64,000 nt of DNA from an uncultured Cocleimonas sp. (GCF_947495625.1 NZ_CANLZW010000009.1:62001-126000), one strand, 5' to 3'. Shown: positions 18,312 to 27,798, numbered from the stretch's first letter. Translations and numbers: made by a program. The notes: generated from the sequence alone by a model not told the origin.

Positions 18312-18902
18312 TTACTCATTTATCAATTTACGAATGACTTTCACTGCACGACCAACTTCAACAGCGTGCGGCAGATACTCTCTAATTTTTCCCTTTTTAT
18401 CTAATACGAATATATACGCAGTGTGGTCGACTAAGTAACTTGCTTCTGTAGTTCCTTCGGCTTTTCGGTATTTAACGTCGTAGCGTTTGGCGATTTCATC
18501 TATTGTTTCTTTGGTACCAGTGATACCAACAATTTGTGGGTGAAAGAATTTGGTGTAATCAGCTAATTTTTGTAGTGTATCTCGTTCTGGGTCTACACTT
18601 ACCAATATTCCTTGAACACTCTTCAGTTCTTCTATATCTAGTTTTTTAAATGCAGCACCTACTCGAGACAAAGATGTTGGGCAGACATCAGGACAGAATG
18701 TATAACCAAAATAAATTAAAGTCACTTTTCCTGCAAAGTCACTTAAACTCACATCGCCATTTATACTTTGTAAGGTAAAGTCCCCACCGGGCGGATCTAT
18801 GTACTCTCCTGACTTTTTTTGAGGTGGCTTGAAGAAACTATTTCCTATCACTAAACCTAGCACTAGTGCCATGATAGAAAGGAAAATAAGGGCTTTTGAC
18901 AT
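18312..18902 (-). CDS. SCO1/SenC/PrrC copper-binding thioredoxin-fold protein
   Basis: The protein has 196 aa. An N-terminal membrane anchor (ALIFLSIMALVLGLVIGNSF) leads to the periplasmic thioredoxin fold. The copper site CxxxC is in FCPDVCP (C70 and C74), and the distal His is in YLVDHTAYIF (about 159). The PERDT segment is also conserved. SCO proteins deliver copper to cytochrome oxidase CuA or act as thiol reductases. The PCuAC gene lies 88 bp upstream on the same strand, the usual SCO partner. Confidence 0.94.
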   Translation of the reverse strand: MSKALIFLSIMALVLGLVIGNSFFKPPQKKSGEYIDPPGGDFTLQSINGDVSLSDFAGKVTLIYFGYTFCPDVCPTSLSRVGAAFKKLDIEELKSVQGILVSVDPERDTLQKLADYTKFFHPQIVGITGTKETIDEIAKRYDVKYRKAEGTTEASYLVDHTAYIFVLDKKGKIREYLPHAVEVGRAVKVIRKLINE

Positions 18903-18990
18903 AATTAAATTGATCTATCTCTCGGTTATTCTGTTAGGTTACATTCTTAATGTGTAGCTATAAATCAGAAGACATACATTGAGTGTGCAA

Positions 18991-19464
18991 CTAGTGCACT
19001 TCAATTTTCTTAACTTCCGTTTTTACGGTTTTACTCGAGCCATCTTTAAAGGTGAGTTTCATATCAACCATATCACCTTGTGCTAAGTCTTTCTTCAGCC
19101 CGATTAGCATTATATGGAAACCACCAGGTTGTAATGCAGCAGAACTTTTTGCATTCACAGATATTTTTTCAACTTGACCCATCTGCATCATGCCATCAAC
19201 CATTTTATGTTGATGTATCTCCGCATGTTCGCTCGCAGCTGATTCTACAGATACTAACTCTTGCATGGTTGCCGATGTATTGTCCATGGTCATAAACATG
19301 GCTGTGACTTTTTGTCCGGGAGGCATGGCTCTTATGTACGGGTCAATAATCGTTATCGAATCTGCGGCGTTTGTATTTGGAGTGCTTTCCTGTTTTTTAT
19401 TATCACAGGCAGTAACAAACACTGAGAATAGGAGAAATAGTGTACATTGATAAATTCTAGTCAT
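18991..19464 (-). CDS. PCuAC periplasmic copper chaperone, lipoprotein form
   Basis: The product has 157 aa. The signal ends in FVTAC, a lipobox-like site (Cys about 20). The PCuAC copper site is present as AEIHQHKMVDGMMQM and GGFHIMLIGL, matching the H-x-M spaced pattern of the family. IRAMPPGQKVTAMFMTMDN is the conserved first strand. PCuAC hands Cu(I) to SCO or to the CuA centre, and the SCO gene follows. Their presence in a metal island suggests protection of oxidase assembly under copper stress, which is inference. Confidence 0.93.
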   Translation of the reverse strand: MTRIYQCTLFLLFSVFVTACDNKKQESTPNTNAADSITIIDPYIRAMPPGQKVTAMFMTMDNTSATMQELVSVESAASEHAEIHQHKMVDGMMQMGQVEKISVNAKSSAALQPGGFHIMLIGLKKDLAQGDMVDMKLTFKDGSSKTVKTEVKKIEVH

Positions 19465-19873
19465 AAGTTGTTAGCGTAATTCATAAAATAGTGCGTAGTA
19501 TATAGTTGGAATATACAATTTCCATCTATTACTCTATTGAAGCTGTTTATATTTTTTCCCAGGTGATAAGAAAGCATTTCATTAAGTAGTACGTAATTAC
19601 TCAAGGTATTGTTGCCTCTCGAAATTTTACAATTGCAATCATTATGACGATAATTATCAGAACAACTAGCGGATGCTAAACAAACAGTCTTAACTTGATG
19701 GTGATTAGCGACTGATCAGTACGAATAAGTGAATAAGAGTATCAATAAAAACAACAGTACTCATATACAAACACCGATCTAGTTATGCTTGCATTAAACT
19801 ACATTCTGTAACGTGTTATAAATAAGATATTTTTAGTTGCATTTATAGAGGTTAGTCAGTAACTTGTGCAAAT
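19465..19873. other. Intergenic region between divergent genes
   Basis: The 409 bp are AT rich and should hold divergent promoters for the PCuAC operon and the next plus-strand gene. A short palindrome GATAATTATC is present near 19,650, but no full metal-regulator box could be assigned. No small gene was found. Confidence 0.4.
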
Positions 19874-20200
19874 ATGTATCGATTCATAGTTTATTTATTG
19901 CTTTTTTTTATAGCGTTCACACATACCACTGTGGCTACGGACATTCACACCTCAAATATATTGGGGCAAGAATCAGCTTATATTAAAAAAGAACCTCCCA
20001 AGTTTTTATCAGGAAGCGTCAATCTTGAAGGGCATGATAATTTAAATGAGCATTGCCCACATAGCTCTTCTCATACCACTGGAATTTTCTCCTCAATATT
20101 ATTAACTTCAGTTGACGCACAGCGCGTGTTTATCTCTTTAGCTAAAACTAGTGTTTATACTGTTTCCCAATCTCCACTTTTAAGACCACCTAAAGCCTAA
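19874..20200 (+). CDS. Small secreted hypothetical protein
   Basis: The product has 108 aa with a signal peptide (YRFIVYLLLFFIAFTHTT). A short His/Cys patch (HCPHSSSHTTG, about residues 56-66) could bind metal. The end SPLLRPPKA resembles small periplasmic proteins that accompany heavy-metal efflux genes. I cannot assign a family with certainty. It lies 107 bp upstream of the polysaccharide-export-type gene and points the same way. Confidence 0.6.
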   Translation: MYRFIVYLLLFFIAFTHTTVATDIHTSNILGQESAYIKKEPPKFLSGSVNLEGHDNLNEHCPHSSSHTTGIFSSILLTSVDAQRVFISLAKTSVYTVSQSPLLRPPKA

Positions 20201-20307
20201 ACTTTTCTCCCCTATTCCGTAGGGACCCTATCGAGACATTGCTTTGCTAGCAATGAAAGTATATGCGCTCGCTCGCAGAAAATATCGTTATTCTTTTTAG
20301 GTGAAAA

Positions 20308-21726
20308 ATGTATCTATCTATACCCAGGAATTGTAATTTAGAAAGTAATAAAGTTTATAAAAAAATTATCCAAATCATATTAATAACCTTTACAACAACT
20401 AGCTTGAGTTCTTGTTCTATTGCACCAGGAGTCCCGGGACTAAAAACAAGCTTTTCGAGAGATTCAAAACCGCAAAAGGAGGGTGTTGATTATAAGTTGG
20501 TAATAATCAATGCTGATACTATAAATAAGCAAAGACCTTTTGATTATGCTGCCTATGTGAGAGCTAAAAAACAACGAGTACCCTTATTTATATCTCAAAC
20601 GGAGTCGAACGGTAGCAAAGATTCGGTTATTTACAGTGCAAATGATCAAGAAAAAAACCAGAATTCTAGGCCAGCAGGTAAAGCGATGTCAGGCTTTGAA
20701 GGAATTACATCAGATGATAATAAGGAAAACTACCAATACTATATTGGTAAGGGCGATGTATTGAGTATAAGCGTGTGGGAGCAGCCTGAATTAACAGATA
20801 CAAGTTCAAACAATGGTGGCCATATAGTGGGCAATGACGGCAGTATTAGTTTTCCGTATGTTGGTAAGATAAATACTCTTGGTAAGAGTACTAGTTCGAT
20901 TCGTGATGAGTTGGCAAGTAAACTGAAGTCATACATTACCAATCCAAGAGTCATTGTGAGTATTGCACAATATCGTAGTCAAAAAATATATACGTCTGGC
21001 GCGCTTGCAAAACCCTCTACTTTGATTATTAAAGATACGCCAACAACAGTTCGTGATGCGATATCAAATAGTGGGGGCTTACTACTAAACAAATATACTG
21101 GCTATGCTACTCTTGCGCGTAACAACAAAAACGTCTCTATCGACCTAAACCGTATGATAAAACTTAACGATGACCGTCAAAATTTTATCCTTGAGAATGG
21201 AGATCGATTACATGTTGTGGAAAGAACTGAGTTAGATGAGTTCAATCGTATATTGAATCTAGAAGTGCGCAAACAAGATACTCTGAGTACAGTTCGTTTA
21301 CGAAACGATATAATTAAAGAGCGATCAATTTTACGCTTGAGAAAAGAATTAGAAAGAGAGCTCAGATCGGAACAAGCAAAAGTATTTGTAATGGGTGAAG
21401 TTCTAAAGCCTGGTTCAGTAAAATACCAAGTTGAAGACGGAATGACCTTGGCTGAGGCTATTAACGACGCTGGTAGTTTTAAAGAGGATAGTGTTAACCC
21501 AAAAGGTATTTTTGTAGTCCGAAAAGAAAATAATAACGATAAGATCCCTACTGTTTATCAATTGCCAATATCTTCAGTTCAATCGGTTCTGTTTGCCGAA
21601 CAATTTGATGTAAGGCCAAGGGATATCGTTTATGTTACCGCTACCCCTTCTATTCGCTGGAATAGAGTTCTTGCTCAGTTGCTTCCTTCCCTAGCAATTC
21701 TTAATACATTCAGGAACTTTAATTAA
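20308..21726 (+). CDS. Wza-like polysaccharide export lipoprotein (SLBB domains)
   Basis: The protein has 472 aa. A lipoprotein signal ends in LSSC (Cys about 36). The Poly_export domain is at about 143-225 (YIGKGDVLSISVWEQPEL, IVGNDGSISFPYVGKI). Two SLBB-type modules follow, at about 232-300 and 365-435 (VFVMGEVLKPGSVKYQVEDG). In exopolysaccharide loci such proteins form the outer-membrane export channel. Here no Wzc, glycosyltransferase or flippase gene is adjacent, so it is an orphan copy. It may have come with the island or serve a capsule made elsewhere. Confidence 0.9.
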   Translation: MYLSIPRNCNLESNKVYKKIIQIILITFTTTSLSSCSIAPGVPGLKTSFSRDSKPQKEGVDYKLVIINADTINKQRPFDYAAYVRAKKQRVPLFISQTESNGSKDSVIYSANDQEKNQNSRPAGKAMSGFEGITSDDNKENYQYYIGKGDVLSISVWEQPELTDTSSNNGGHIVGNDGSISFPYVGKINTLGKSTSSIRDELASKLKSYITNPRVIVSIAQYRSQKIYTSGALAKPSTLIIKDTPTTVRDAISNSGGLLLNKYTGYATLARNNKNVSIDLNRMIKLNDDRQNFILENGDRLHVVERTELDEFNRILNLEVRKQDTLSTVRLRNDIIKERSILRLRKELERELRSEQAKVFVMGEVLKPGSVKYQVEDGMTLAEAINDAGSFKEDSVNPKGIFVVRKENNNDKIPTVYQLPISSVQSVLFAEQFDVRPRDIVYVTATPSIRWNRVLAQLLPSLAILNTFRNFN

Positions 21727-21739
21727 AGAATTTGTGAAT

Positions 21740-22396
21740 ATGCGTAAATATGACTTTGAGAAACAGATGCAAGCTACTTCTTATTACAATAAGTTTTCTA
21801 GAGTGTACGATATTCTCTCTCCAAAGTTTTATTATCATAAAGCTAGGTCAGAAGCGATTAGAGAGTTGAGACTAATCAAAGAAAAGTCTGTTTTAAACGT
21901 CCCAGTTGGGACGGGTCAGAATTTTGAATATTTTCAGCGATACCTGAAAAATAGTGGATTAATCGTAGGTGTTGATATTTCATCGGGCATGTTAAATAAG
22001 GCTCAAGTAAAAATAGATCGGAACCAATGGACCAATATCAAGTTATTGAATCAGGATGTAATTAATTTAGAAAACACTTTAAAAAATGAGCTTTTTAAGG
22101 AGAATAACCTCGAAGGCTTTGATGCAGTATTTTGTGATCTTGGTTTGTCGGGTTTTCCTCACTGGAAAAAAATCATTGATGTATTACTTTCGATGTTATC
22201 GGAAAATGGACGTATTGCCATTATGGATTGGTATATTGAAAAACCATCATTGAGAGGTACTTTAGTAAAGTGGATTGGAAAAGGTGAGGTAAATAGACCT
22301 ATTTGGCAATATTTAAAAGTTAATGTTAACGATTTCAAAGTTGATTCCTCATTTAATTATGGAGGAGTTTTTGTCGCATCAGGGACTAAAAAGTAA
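21740..22396 (+). CDS. UbiE-like class I SAM methyltransferase
   Basis: About 218 aa. The SAM-binding motif is slightly divergent: VLNVPVGTGQNFEYF (about 52-66) and LIVGVDISSGMLNKAQ (about 76-91). The segments FDAVFCDLGLSGFPHW and NGRIAIMDWYIEKPS match the later core strands. ATG 21740 was chosen; an in-frame GTG at 21734 is also possible. It is followed 10 bp later by a DUF3703 gene, a pair also found together in heavy-metal islands. The methyl acceptor is unknown; no arsenite-methylase cysteines are seen. Confidence 0.85.
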   Translation: MRKYDFEKQMQATSYYNKFSRVYDILSPKFYYHKARSEAIRELRLIKEKSVLNVPVGTGQNFEYFQRYLKNSGLIVGVDISSGMLNKAQVKIDRNQWTNIKLLNQDVINLENTLKNELFKENNLEGFDAVFCDLGLSGFPHWKKIIDVLLSMLSENGRIAIMDWYIEKPSLRGTLVKWIGKGEVNRPIWQYLKVNVNDFKVDSSFNYGGVFVASGTKK

Positions 22397-22406
22397 GGAG
22401 TTTTTT

Positions 22407-22775
22407 ATGTTTAATTGTTACTCAAAAAAAATTGCACCTTATGTTAAAACTGAATTAGAGCTTGCAGCCAATGCTAGTAAAGCAGGGAATATTGAACTTG
22501 AATTTCAATATTTAGAAAATGCTCATGTATTAGGCCAAGCATCTACTTATTGGCATATAAAAGTACATGTCTTAATGATGTTCTGGGCAGTTCGTAATTT
22601 AAAGTTAAAAGAAATTATTGGTCAAGTATTTCGCATAGTAGGAGCTTCAACTAAAACTGTGTTTGGGTTAGTACCACAAGGCAATACAGGTGGTACGAAT
22701 GTAAACCCATTCAAGTCAATGCCAATTAAACCTGAACATCAACTTATAATTAAAAAAGCAAAATCAAATGTATAA
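22407..22775 (+). CDS. DUF3703 protein
   Basis: The product has 122 aa. ATG 22407 follows AAGGAG at a good distance; a longer frame from 22323 would overlap the methyltransferase. The family signature is a helical N-terminus (ELELAANASKAGNIELEFQY), then HVLGQASTYWHIKVHVLMM and GNTGGTNVNPFKSMPI. DUF3703 proteins are small, cytoplasmic and associated with metal-resistance and methyltransferase genes. No activity is known. Likely co-transcribed with the upstream methyltransferase. Confidence 0.88.
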   Translation: MFNCYSKKIAPYVKTELELAANASKAGNIELEFQYLENAHVLGQASTYWHIKVHVLMMFWAVRNLKLKEIIGQVFRIVGASTKTVFGLVPQGNTGGTNVNPFKSMPIKPEHQLIIKKAKSNV

Positions 22776-22840
22776 CAGTAGTAAGGCTACTCAAAGCACA
22801 TGTGGGCTGATTAAGACTAATAAACTAAAGGTACAAATTC

Positions 22841-23296
22841 GTGAATAAAATTATCAACAATAGTGCTGTGGCACAATCATATGTTTGGCTTTATGCTGCT
22901 TGGATTGTTGCTCTATCAGCTACACTTGCAGCTCTTTTTATAGGAGAAATACTTGGGCAAACTCCCTGTGTTTTATGCTGGTATCAACGTATCGCCATGT
23001 TTCCCTTGGCTTGGATTCTTGGCGTAGCATGCCTTACTAGTGATTCTCGCATAGGACGTTATGCGCTACCACTGACCTTCGTTGGAGGTGCTATAGCACT
23101 ATGGCATAGTTTGCTCTATGCCGGAATCGTAAAAGAAGCGATAAGCCCGTGTCAACAAAACGGCCCTTCATGCACAGATAGCGCGATGCTAACGGTTGCT
23201 GGGTTACCCATTCCCTATTTATCATTCATAAGTTTTTTGGCAATTGCCCTACTACTTATAATATTTCACTTCCATAATAAACATTCAAAGGTATAA
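22841..23296 (+). CDS. DsbB-family disulfide oxidoreductase
   Basis: The product has 151 aa, starting at GTG 22841. Four membrane helices are predicted. The first redox pair is PCVLCWYQR (about residues 47-50) and the second is in SPCQQNGPSC (about 106-114), the DsbB/BdbC arrangement. It should reoxidise a DsbA-like partner using quinones. The next gene, 2 bp later, is such a thioredoxin-fold protein, so the two form a dedicated oxidative-folding pair, perhaps for the many Cys-rich periplasmic metal proteins of the island. Confidence 0.93.
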   Translation: MNKIINNSAVAQSYVWLYAAWIVALSATLAALFIGEILGQTPCVLCWYQRIAMFPLAWILGVACLTSDSRIGRYALPLTFVGGAIALWHSLLYAGIVKEAISPCQQNGPSCTDSAMLTVAGLPIPYLSFISFLAIALLLIIFHFHNKHSKV

Positions 23297-23298
23297 AC

Positions 23299-23949
23299 AT
23301 GAATCGATCCAAACTTGTTCTCGGCACAGTCTTGTGTGCCCTTCTCATATTTTTAATTGGCTGGTGGTTTACAATCGACAAATCTTCCCCTTCATCTGTC
23401 GTTAATGAGTTATCTCAAGATACTACATTGATAAGACCATACTCACCCGTGCTCGGACCAAAAAATGCGCCTGTAACCATTGTAGAGTTTTTTGACCCTG
23501 CATGTGAAGCGTGTAGAGCGATGCACCCGGTGCTAGTTGATATTCGCAAACGATATCCAAATGAAGTACGTATTGTAATGCGTTATGCAGCATTTCATGA
23601 TGGCTCAGATATCGCTGTTAAGATCCTGGAAACCGCTCAACTTCAAAATATATTCGAACCAGTCCTTGAAGCACTCTTAAAGTCGCAACCTCGATGGGCT
23701 GATCACTCTGGTGCCAAACTGGATATCGCATGGGCAGCGGCTGAAGATGCAGGTCTTGACATTGAAAAGGCTCGTGAGCAAATGAAAAGCCCTGAAATCA
23801 ATTTTGTACTAACCCAAGATGCAGCCGATATCAAGACTATTGGGGTTCGTCAAACACCTACATTTTTTGTTAATGAAAAGCCATTACTTGAATTTGGCGC
23901 ACAGCAACTTATGGATATGGTTAGCAAAGAAGTCGAGTCAACACGTTAA
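23299..23949 (+). CDS. DsbA-like thioredoxin-fold protein
   Basis: The protein has 216 aa. An N-terminal anchor or signal (SKLVLGTVLCALLIFLIGWW) leads into a DsbA/DSBA-like fold. The active site is FFDPACEACRAMHP (CEAC, about residues 65-68). The cis-proline loop is GVRQTPTFFVNEKPL (about 188-202). It resembles the BdbD/DsbG-type partners of small DsbB proteins and lies directly after one. The two probably catalyse disulfide formation in periplasmic proteins encoded on the island. Confidence 0.93.
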   Translation: MNRSKLVLGTVLCALLIFLIGWWFTIDKSSPSSVVNELSQDTTLIRPYSPVLGPKNAPVTIVEFFDPACEACRAMHPVLVDIRKRYPNEVRIVMRYAAFHDGSDIAVKILETAQLQNIFEPVLEALLKSQPRWADHSGAKLDIAWAAAEDAGLDIEKAREQMKSPEINFVLTQDAADIKTIGVRQTPTFFVNEKPLLEFGAQQLMDMVSKEVESTR

Positions 23950-24091
23950 AGGCAGGAAACTAATGGGCCTCACAAATATTTTCAGAGGTCCGCGTTAAAA
24001 GTTGTGTTAATAGTATAAATGTAATTACATATTTAAAGTTGCTTTAGTAATTGATCTTGCACTTTCATGAATAATAAATGGAGTCATAAGA

Positions 24092-24682
24092 ATGCCATCT
24101 TGGACTAAATACCTGTGGATTATTATATTAAGCTTAGTTACACCAGAAACAGTACTGGCCCACTCCGGCGAGGGTATCACTGGTGGTTTGACGAGTGGGT
24201 TCATGCATCCCCTGGCGGGACTCGATCACGTCGCAGCTATGGTTGCGGTAGGCATTTTGGGCGCATTTCTGGGTCGCCCGGCCATTTGGGTACTACCTGT
24301 TGTTTTTCCCTTAGTCATGGCATTCGGGGGAGTACTGGGTCTTTTGGGTATCCCAATACCTTATATCGAGGTCGGCATCGCAGCCTCTTCCCTCGTGTTG
24401 GGTTCAATGATTTTATTTGAACTCAAACCACCGCTTTGGATTACAGCCGTTATTGTCGCCGCTTTTGCTATTTTTCATGGCCATGCGCATGGTACTGAAC
24501 TACCGAAAGCAGCCAGTGCACTAGCATATAGTGTCGGGTTTGTCGTCTCGACAGGTTTGTTACATTTATCGGGTATTGGTTTCGGTGAACTTATTCGCTG
24601 GCCAACAGGCAAGATCATCGCACGAGCAGCAGGTGGAATTATCGCCCTGGTGGGTATTGGCTTTTTGACGGGCTGGATATGA
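24092..24682 (+). CDS. HupE/UreJ family metal transporter
   Basis: The product has 196 aa. A cleavable signal (IIILSLVTPETVLA) is followed by HSGEGITGGLTSGFMHPLAGLDHVAAMVAVG, the family hallmark, with the HPLxGxDH metal site at about residues 41-48. Six more helices include FHGHAHGTELP (about 127-137), the second His cluster. HupE/UreJ proteins are nickel/cobalt permeases often placed near hydrogenase or urease genes; neither is present here. It overlaps the next gene by 4 bp. Confidence 0.92.
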   Translation: MPSWTKYLWIIILSLVTPETVLAHSGEGITGGLTSGFMHPLAGLDHVAAMVAVGILGAFLGRPAIWVLPVVFPLVMAFGGVLGLLGIPIPYIEVGIAASSLVLGSMILFELKPPLWITAVIVAAFAIFHGHAHGTELPKAASALAYSVGFVVSTGLLHLSGIGFGELIRWPTGKIIARAAGGIIALVGIGFLTGWI

Positions 24683-25296
24683 TAAACCTCCCGATACGAA
24701 ACCTGCTCATTATACTTATCGGCTTTTTGTTACCCATGAATGCATGGGCAATCGGTAGTCCAAGCACTAGCTTTTTCATGAAAGGCTTTTATCACCCAAT
24801 GATGGTACCGGCTCACTTGATCGTACTGTTCGCATTGGGTTTATTATCAGGGCAGCAGGGTAGGAAAACAATTCGGTTCGTGTTGCCTGCATTTATAATA
24901 GTGCTACTAGCGTCACTTATTATGACGCGCTACCAATCTCCCCCCTGGAATGCTGAGTGGGTGTTATTACCACTAGCCGGTATTACTGGCATCCTGATTG
25001 TTTTTAAATGGGATATGGTAATTATTCTCTCATTGATGATTGCCTGTCTAGCGGCTGTAGTGATTGGTATGGATTCAGCAGTACCCAGAATACCAGGACT
25101 ACAATCTGCAAAAATTTATGCTCATTTAGCAGGTAGTAGCGTCTTTTCCAGCCTGCTGCTCCTCGTCATTAGCCTGATAGCCCTAACATTACGCAATGTA
25201 TTAGATGGTGTCATTTTGCGCATTCTGGGAGCTTGGTCGACCGCCGGTGCTGTACTTGTCATCACCTTACTATTTGTTACCAACTTAAACCCTTAA
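24679..25296 (+). CDS. HupE/UreJ-like membrane protein, second copy
   Basis: The product has 205 aa with a signal (LLIILIGFLLPMNAWA). The segment SFFMKGFYHPMMVPAHLIVLFALGLLSGQ aligns in position with the first HupE protein, but the HPLxGxDH site is changed to HPMMVPAH, so metal binding may differ. Seven membrane segments are likely. ATG overlaps the upstream stop (ATGA), which implies translational coupling and perhaps a heteromeric transporter. The second His cluster is absent. Confidence 0.8.
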   Translation: MINLPIRNLLIILIGFLLPMNAWAIGSPSTSFFMKGFYHPMMVPAHLIVLFALGLLSGQQGRKTIRFVLPAFIIVLLASLIMTRYQSPPWNAEWVLLPLAGITGILIVFKWDMVIILSLMIACLAAVVIGMDSAVPRIPGLQSAKIYAHLAGSSVFSSLLLLVISLIALTLRNVLDGVILRILGAWSTAGAVLVITLLFVTNLNP

Positions 25297-25314
25297 GAAT
25301 ATTGAGAGACCTTC

Positions 25315-25923
25315 ATGAAAATAACGTCATTGTTAAGTCTATTTTTTACATCAGTTACGATCAGTCTAATGGTCGTTCAAACTTCATTTGCCGGGGGATA
25401 CCACTATCAACTAGATCTCACCGCAAAACTTGTCAATAACCCCCAAAAAGAATTAAGCGCAATTCAAATGAGTTGGATTTACGATAAAGAGCTGTCTGCT
25501 ATTCTGATGGATGGTGAAGATTTATCTGAAGCCAAACGCGAGGAAACACTGAAAAAGCGAGCTACTGATATTCTAATTGGCCTTACTGATATGAAGTATT
25601 TCACTAGCTTACTGTTGGACGACCAACCATTAGAGTTTGCTAAAGTCGAAAATTACAAATTGCTGCTAAATGACGAATCTCGCTTAAAGATGAATCTCAC
25701 CATACCGTTGAAAAAGAGCCAGCAATTAAAAGGGCGCACTTTAGAAATTATCGTGACCGATGATAGCGGTGTAGGTTTGGCCACATTTGTCGATACAAAC
25801 CACCTACAGCTGGGCGAAGTATTTAAAACAGAATGTAAGGCACCGTCCTTAGTTCAGAATCAATTGGCTGAAATAGATGGCCATGCTCAAACGACGGAAA
25901 CCATGACAGTCGATTGTCGCTAG
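25315..25923 (+). CDS. DUF1007-like secreted protein
   Basis: The product has 202 aa with a signal peptide ending near TSFAGG. The mature start GGYHYQLDLTAKLV and the segment IQMSWIYDKELSAILMDGED resemble DUF1007, a periplasmic family that often accompanies nickel/cobalt exporters of the RcnA or HupE type. Two cysteines near the C-terminus (FKTECKA and TVDCR) may form a disulfide, in keeping with the Dsb pair upstream. It lies 18 bp after the second HupE-like gene, so the three probably form one operon. Confidence 0.7.
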   Translation: MKITSLLSLFFTSVTISLMVVQTSFAGGYHYQLDLTAKLVNNPQKELSAIQMSWIYDKELSAILMDGEDLSEAKREETLKKRATDILIGLTDMKYFTSLLLDDQPLEFAKVENYKLLLNDESRLKMNLTIPLKKSQQLKGRTLEIIVTDDSGVGLATFVDTNHLQLGEVFKTECKAPSLVQNQLAEIDGHAQTTETMTVDCR

Positions 25924-26004
25924 TAATCCTAAGGGCTTCCAAAATCAGTAAATCAGCTAAAGATCCATGCCACTTGGGCAGCGTAAGGTATTAGTAGAGT
26001 CACA

Positions 26005-27519
26005 ATGAACACTTTAAAAAAACGTTACTATTTATACTCCTTGATCGCTGGTGCAAGCATGGTCCTCTCGTTTGCACCTTTTAACTTTTTCCCAGTTTCC
26101 TATATCACACTTGCCGTTCTTTTTTACCTTCTCATTCTCAGTAACGATCGGGCACAGACCGTAAAGCTGAGCTGGGCCTTTGGTATTGGGCTATTTGGTG
26201 CTGGCATCTCTTGGGTTTTCCAAAGCATGTACGCGTTTGCCCAAGCCCCCTTTCTGCTTGCTGCCTTGTTCACCTTTTTATTTGTGCTTGCTTTGGCGTT
26301 ACAAATTGCACTATTCGGACTGATTACCTCATATTTTAAAAAGTGTTCACCAGTTACTAAGCTTCTTTTCGTATATCCGGCAGCATGGGTGCTTATAGAG
26401 TGGGCTAGGGGCTGGTTGTTTACCGGATTCCCTTGGTTGTATGTTGGTCACTCTCAAATTGATACTTGGTTCGCACACATTGCCCCAGTCGGTGGAAGCT
26501 TAATGGTCAGTTGGGTGGTAGCGATTATTTCGGGTGCACTAGTTGTTATTTTTACACCCCGTAACAATGGCTCAGTATTACGACTTAACCGTACGGCAGG
26601 CACCTGTGTCATCACGTTTTTAGTAGGTACTGCATGGTATTTATCTGCGAAGGATTGGATTGTGCCCGAGGGTGAAACACTCAAGGTAAGTTTATTACAG
26701 GGAAATATTGCTCAGGAGAAAAAGTGGCTACCTGAGAACAGAGTTCCATCGGTAGAACGATATATGGAGATGACAAGGGAAAATTGGGATAGTGATTTGA
26801 TTGTTTGGCCCGAAACCGCTATTCCAGGTCGCTTTGCTGATTTTAAAGATTTTGTACTAAAGCCGATGCAACAAGAAGCGCTTGATAATAATACGAATCT
26901 TTTGATCGGCGGCTTTCGTGAAACAACTGATGGTCAGGTAGAAAATAGTACCTTGGTATTGGGCAAGAATGCGGATGCGACAAGTTTCTATTCTAAACGC
27001 CACTTGGTACCTCTTGGTGAATATATTCCATTTTTAGAATATTTACGTTGGTTGGATAGATGGATTAATATTCCATTCAATAATTTATCCAAAGGAGAAG
27101 AAAGCGGGCTATTAAACATTGGAAAGCATCAGGCTCAAATAAGCATTTGCTATGAAGATGTTTTTGGTGAGGAGATTATTAAGGATCTACCAGAGGCGGA
27201 TTACTTAGTTAATATGACTAATGATGGGTGGTTTAGTCATTCCTTACAGCCTTACCAACATATGCAAATTGCTCGGTTTCGTGCATTAGAATCTGGTCGT
27301 TACTTGTTGCGGGCAACGAATACAGGTGTGTCAGGGATTATTGACCATAAGGGCAAAATTTTACATACCATGCCTGCCTATGAGCAAGGCGTTGTGAAAG
27401 GCACTATTACGATACTTTCAGGTACAACGCCCTACGTTAAGTACGGCAATTACTTGGTTGTGCTGCCATCTTTTTTGTTGCTCATGTTGATATTTCTATT
27501 TATGAGAAGAAATTATTAG
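26005..27519 (+). CDS. lnt: Apolipoprotein N-acyltransferase (Lnt/CutE homologue)
   Basis: The protein has 504 aa, the usual Lnt length. About seven membrane helices (1-220) precede the CN-hydrolase domain. The catalytic triad is visible: Glu in VWPETAIPG (about 270), Lys in KRHLVPLGEYIPF (about 335) and Cys in ISICYEDVFGEE (about 385). NDGWFSHSLQPYQHMQIARFRA is also conserved. It acylates lipoproteins in the inner membrane. Being inside a metal island, it is probably a second copy besides a chromosomal lnt. The old name CutE came from a copper-sensitivity phenotype, so the neighbourhood may be meaningful. Confidence 0.93.
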   Translation: MNTLKKRYYLYSLIAGASMVLSFAPFNFFPVSYITLAVLFYLLILSNDRAQTVKLSWAFGIGLFGAGISWVFQSMYAFAQAPFLLAALFTFLFVLALALQIALFGLITSYFKKCSPVTKLLFVYPAAWVLIEWARGWLFTGFPWLYVGHSQIDTWFAHIAPVGGSLMVSWVVAIISGALVVIFTPRNNGSVLRLNRTAGTCVITFLVGTAWYLSAKDWIVPEGETLKVSLLQGNIAQEKKWLPENRVPSVERYMEMTRENWDSDLIVWPETAIPGRFADFKDFVLKPMQQEALDNNTNLLIGGFRETTDGQVENSTLVLGKNADATSFYSKRHLVPLGEYIPFLEYLRWLDRWINIPFNNLSKGEESGLLNIGKHQAQISICYEDVFGEEIIKDLPEADYLVNMTNDGWFSHSLQPYQHMQIARFRALESGRYLLRATNTGVSGIIDHKGKILHTMPAYEQGVVKGTITILSGTTPYVKYGNYLVVLPSFLLLMLIFLFMRRNY

Positions 27520-27798
27520 ATAAAGATCCCGCTCAAACATAACGAGTGTTTATCTGCATTGGCACACCTTAAATTATTCACCATAAAAGTCGATACTTCA
27601 TAAATAGGCATATATTTGCCACATAAGAATTTCCATGAACATAATACCCTTCTCCGTCTCAATAATTGCTTTCAGCGGTGGATTGGTGGTTGCGCAACAA
27701 TATTTCGGCTAGCAAGAGTGTATGGATCAACCGCTGAGCAAATAACAGATGTCATTCGCAGTGCCTTTTAATCACACATGGCTTTCTAGTATTTGGAG

